From assembly GCA_037954235.1 (NCBI GenBank), contig JBBMOA010000004.1:8536099-8600098 (forward strand): DNA of 64,000 nt, in the 5' to 3' direction. A program made the position numbers and the translations under genes. Below are positions 63,801 through 64,000 of this stretch, piece after piece; the stretch's first letter is position 1; each line of letters opens with the position of its first letter. Source of the DNA: Aulostomus chinensis (Eukaryota; Chordata; Actinopteri; Syngnathiformes; Aulostomidae). The notes under the pieces were generated by a model. That model did not search any database. It saw nothing but the letters and a program-made list of their open reading frames with translations, and was not told the DNA's origin.

Positions 63801-64000
63801 CAGGTGGTTCAATGAAGGTAAAACAATGATCGTATTTAGATCTGTATGGTTCGCTGGATATAGTTTTCAGGTGGTTCAATGAAGGTAAAACAGTGATCGT
63901 ATTTAGATCTGTATGGTTCGCTTGATATAGTTTTCAGGTGGTTCAATGAAGGTAAAACAGTGATCGTATTTAGATCTGTATGGTTCGCTTGATATAGTTT
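60831..64000 (+). repeat. 67-bp satellite array, continues beyond window
   Basis: About 47 head-to-tail copies. Each unit runs GATCGTATTTAGATCTGTAT, GGTTCGCTGGATATAGTTTT, CAGGTGGTTCAATGAAGGTA, AAACAGT. Most are 67 bp; some lack one base (GATCTATTT instead of GATCGTATTT) and are 66 bp. Variable positions are CTC/CTG/CTT before GATAT, GTAT/GGAT, and CAGT/CAAT. Each unit has an AGATCT (BglII) site. Two adjacent 66-bp units keep a frame, producing the short ORF at 62757-62945, which is an artefact. Confidence 0.98.

Overview
This is a vertebrate nuclear window, almost certainly from a teleost fish. Four housekeeping genes with small GT-AG introns can be assembled exon by exon. The repeat content (L2 and Rex/CR1-type LINE pieces, Tc1 elements with long inverted repeats, fish-type SINE copies, many minisatellites) is typical of teleosts. 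The species cannot be named from the sequence. No bacterial features are present, so operon, RBS and CRISPR categories do not apply.

The left half (1-35.3 kb) is genic, in alternating orientation: FBXO7 (-, its last exon apparently off the left edge), RTCB (+, 12 exons, 505 aa), XPOT (-, 24 coding exons, 962 aa), RPL18A (+, 5 exons, 176 aa). RTCB, XPOT and RPL18A rebuild without a frame break, at the lengths I recall for the human proteins. FBXO7/RTCB and XPOT/RPL18A are divergent pairs; RTCB and XPOT converge tail to tail. RTCB joins tRNA exons and XPOT exports mature tRNA, so two successive steps of tRNA maturation are neighbours. The last RPL18A intron holds a fold fitting an H/ACA snoRNA, probably SNORA68.

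The right half (35.3-64 kb) has no recognised cellular gene. Roughly half of it is tandem repeat: a CACTCC array (37.3-38.4 kb), a GT/TATATTA array (41.6-45.1 kb), a 43-bp repeat, a 20/40-bp repeat, a 5-kb degenerate GTCTGGTGGT array (52.5-57.7 kb), a 21-bp repeat and a 67-bp satellite that runs off the right edge. An almost perfect Tc1-like transposon (45132-46749) with an uninterrupted transposase sits at the right end of the GT array. A possible terminal exon with a 3' UTR (minus strand, about 36.2-36.6 kb) hints at one unannotated gene.

The most unusual structures are a pair of inverted-terminus elements (335-1048 and 26471-27271) in which one terminal repeat has become a 67-bp tandem array, the nested higher-order organisation of the large arrays, and the 67-bp satellite whose every unit carries splice-site-like signals. 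I found no convincing new multi-gene system.
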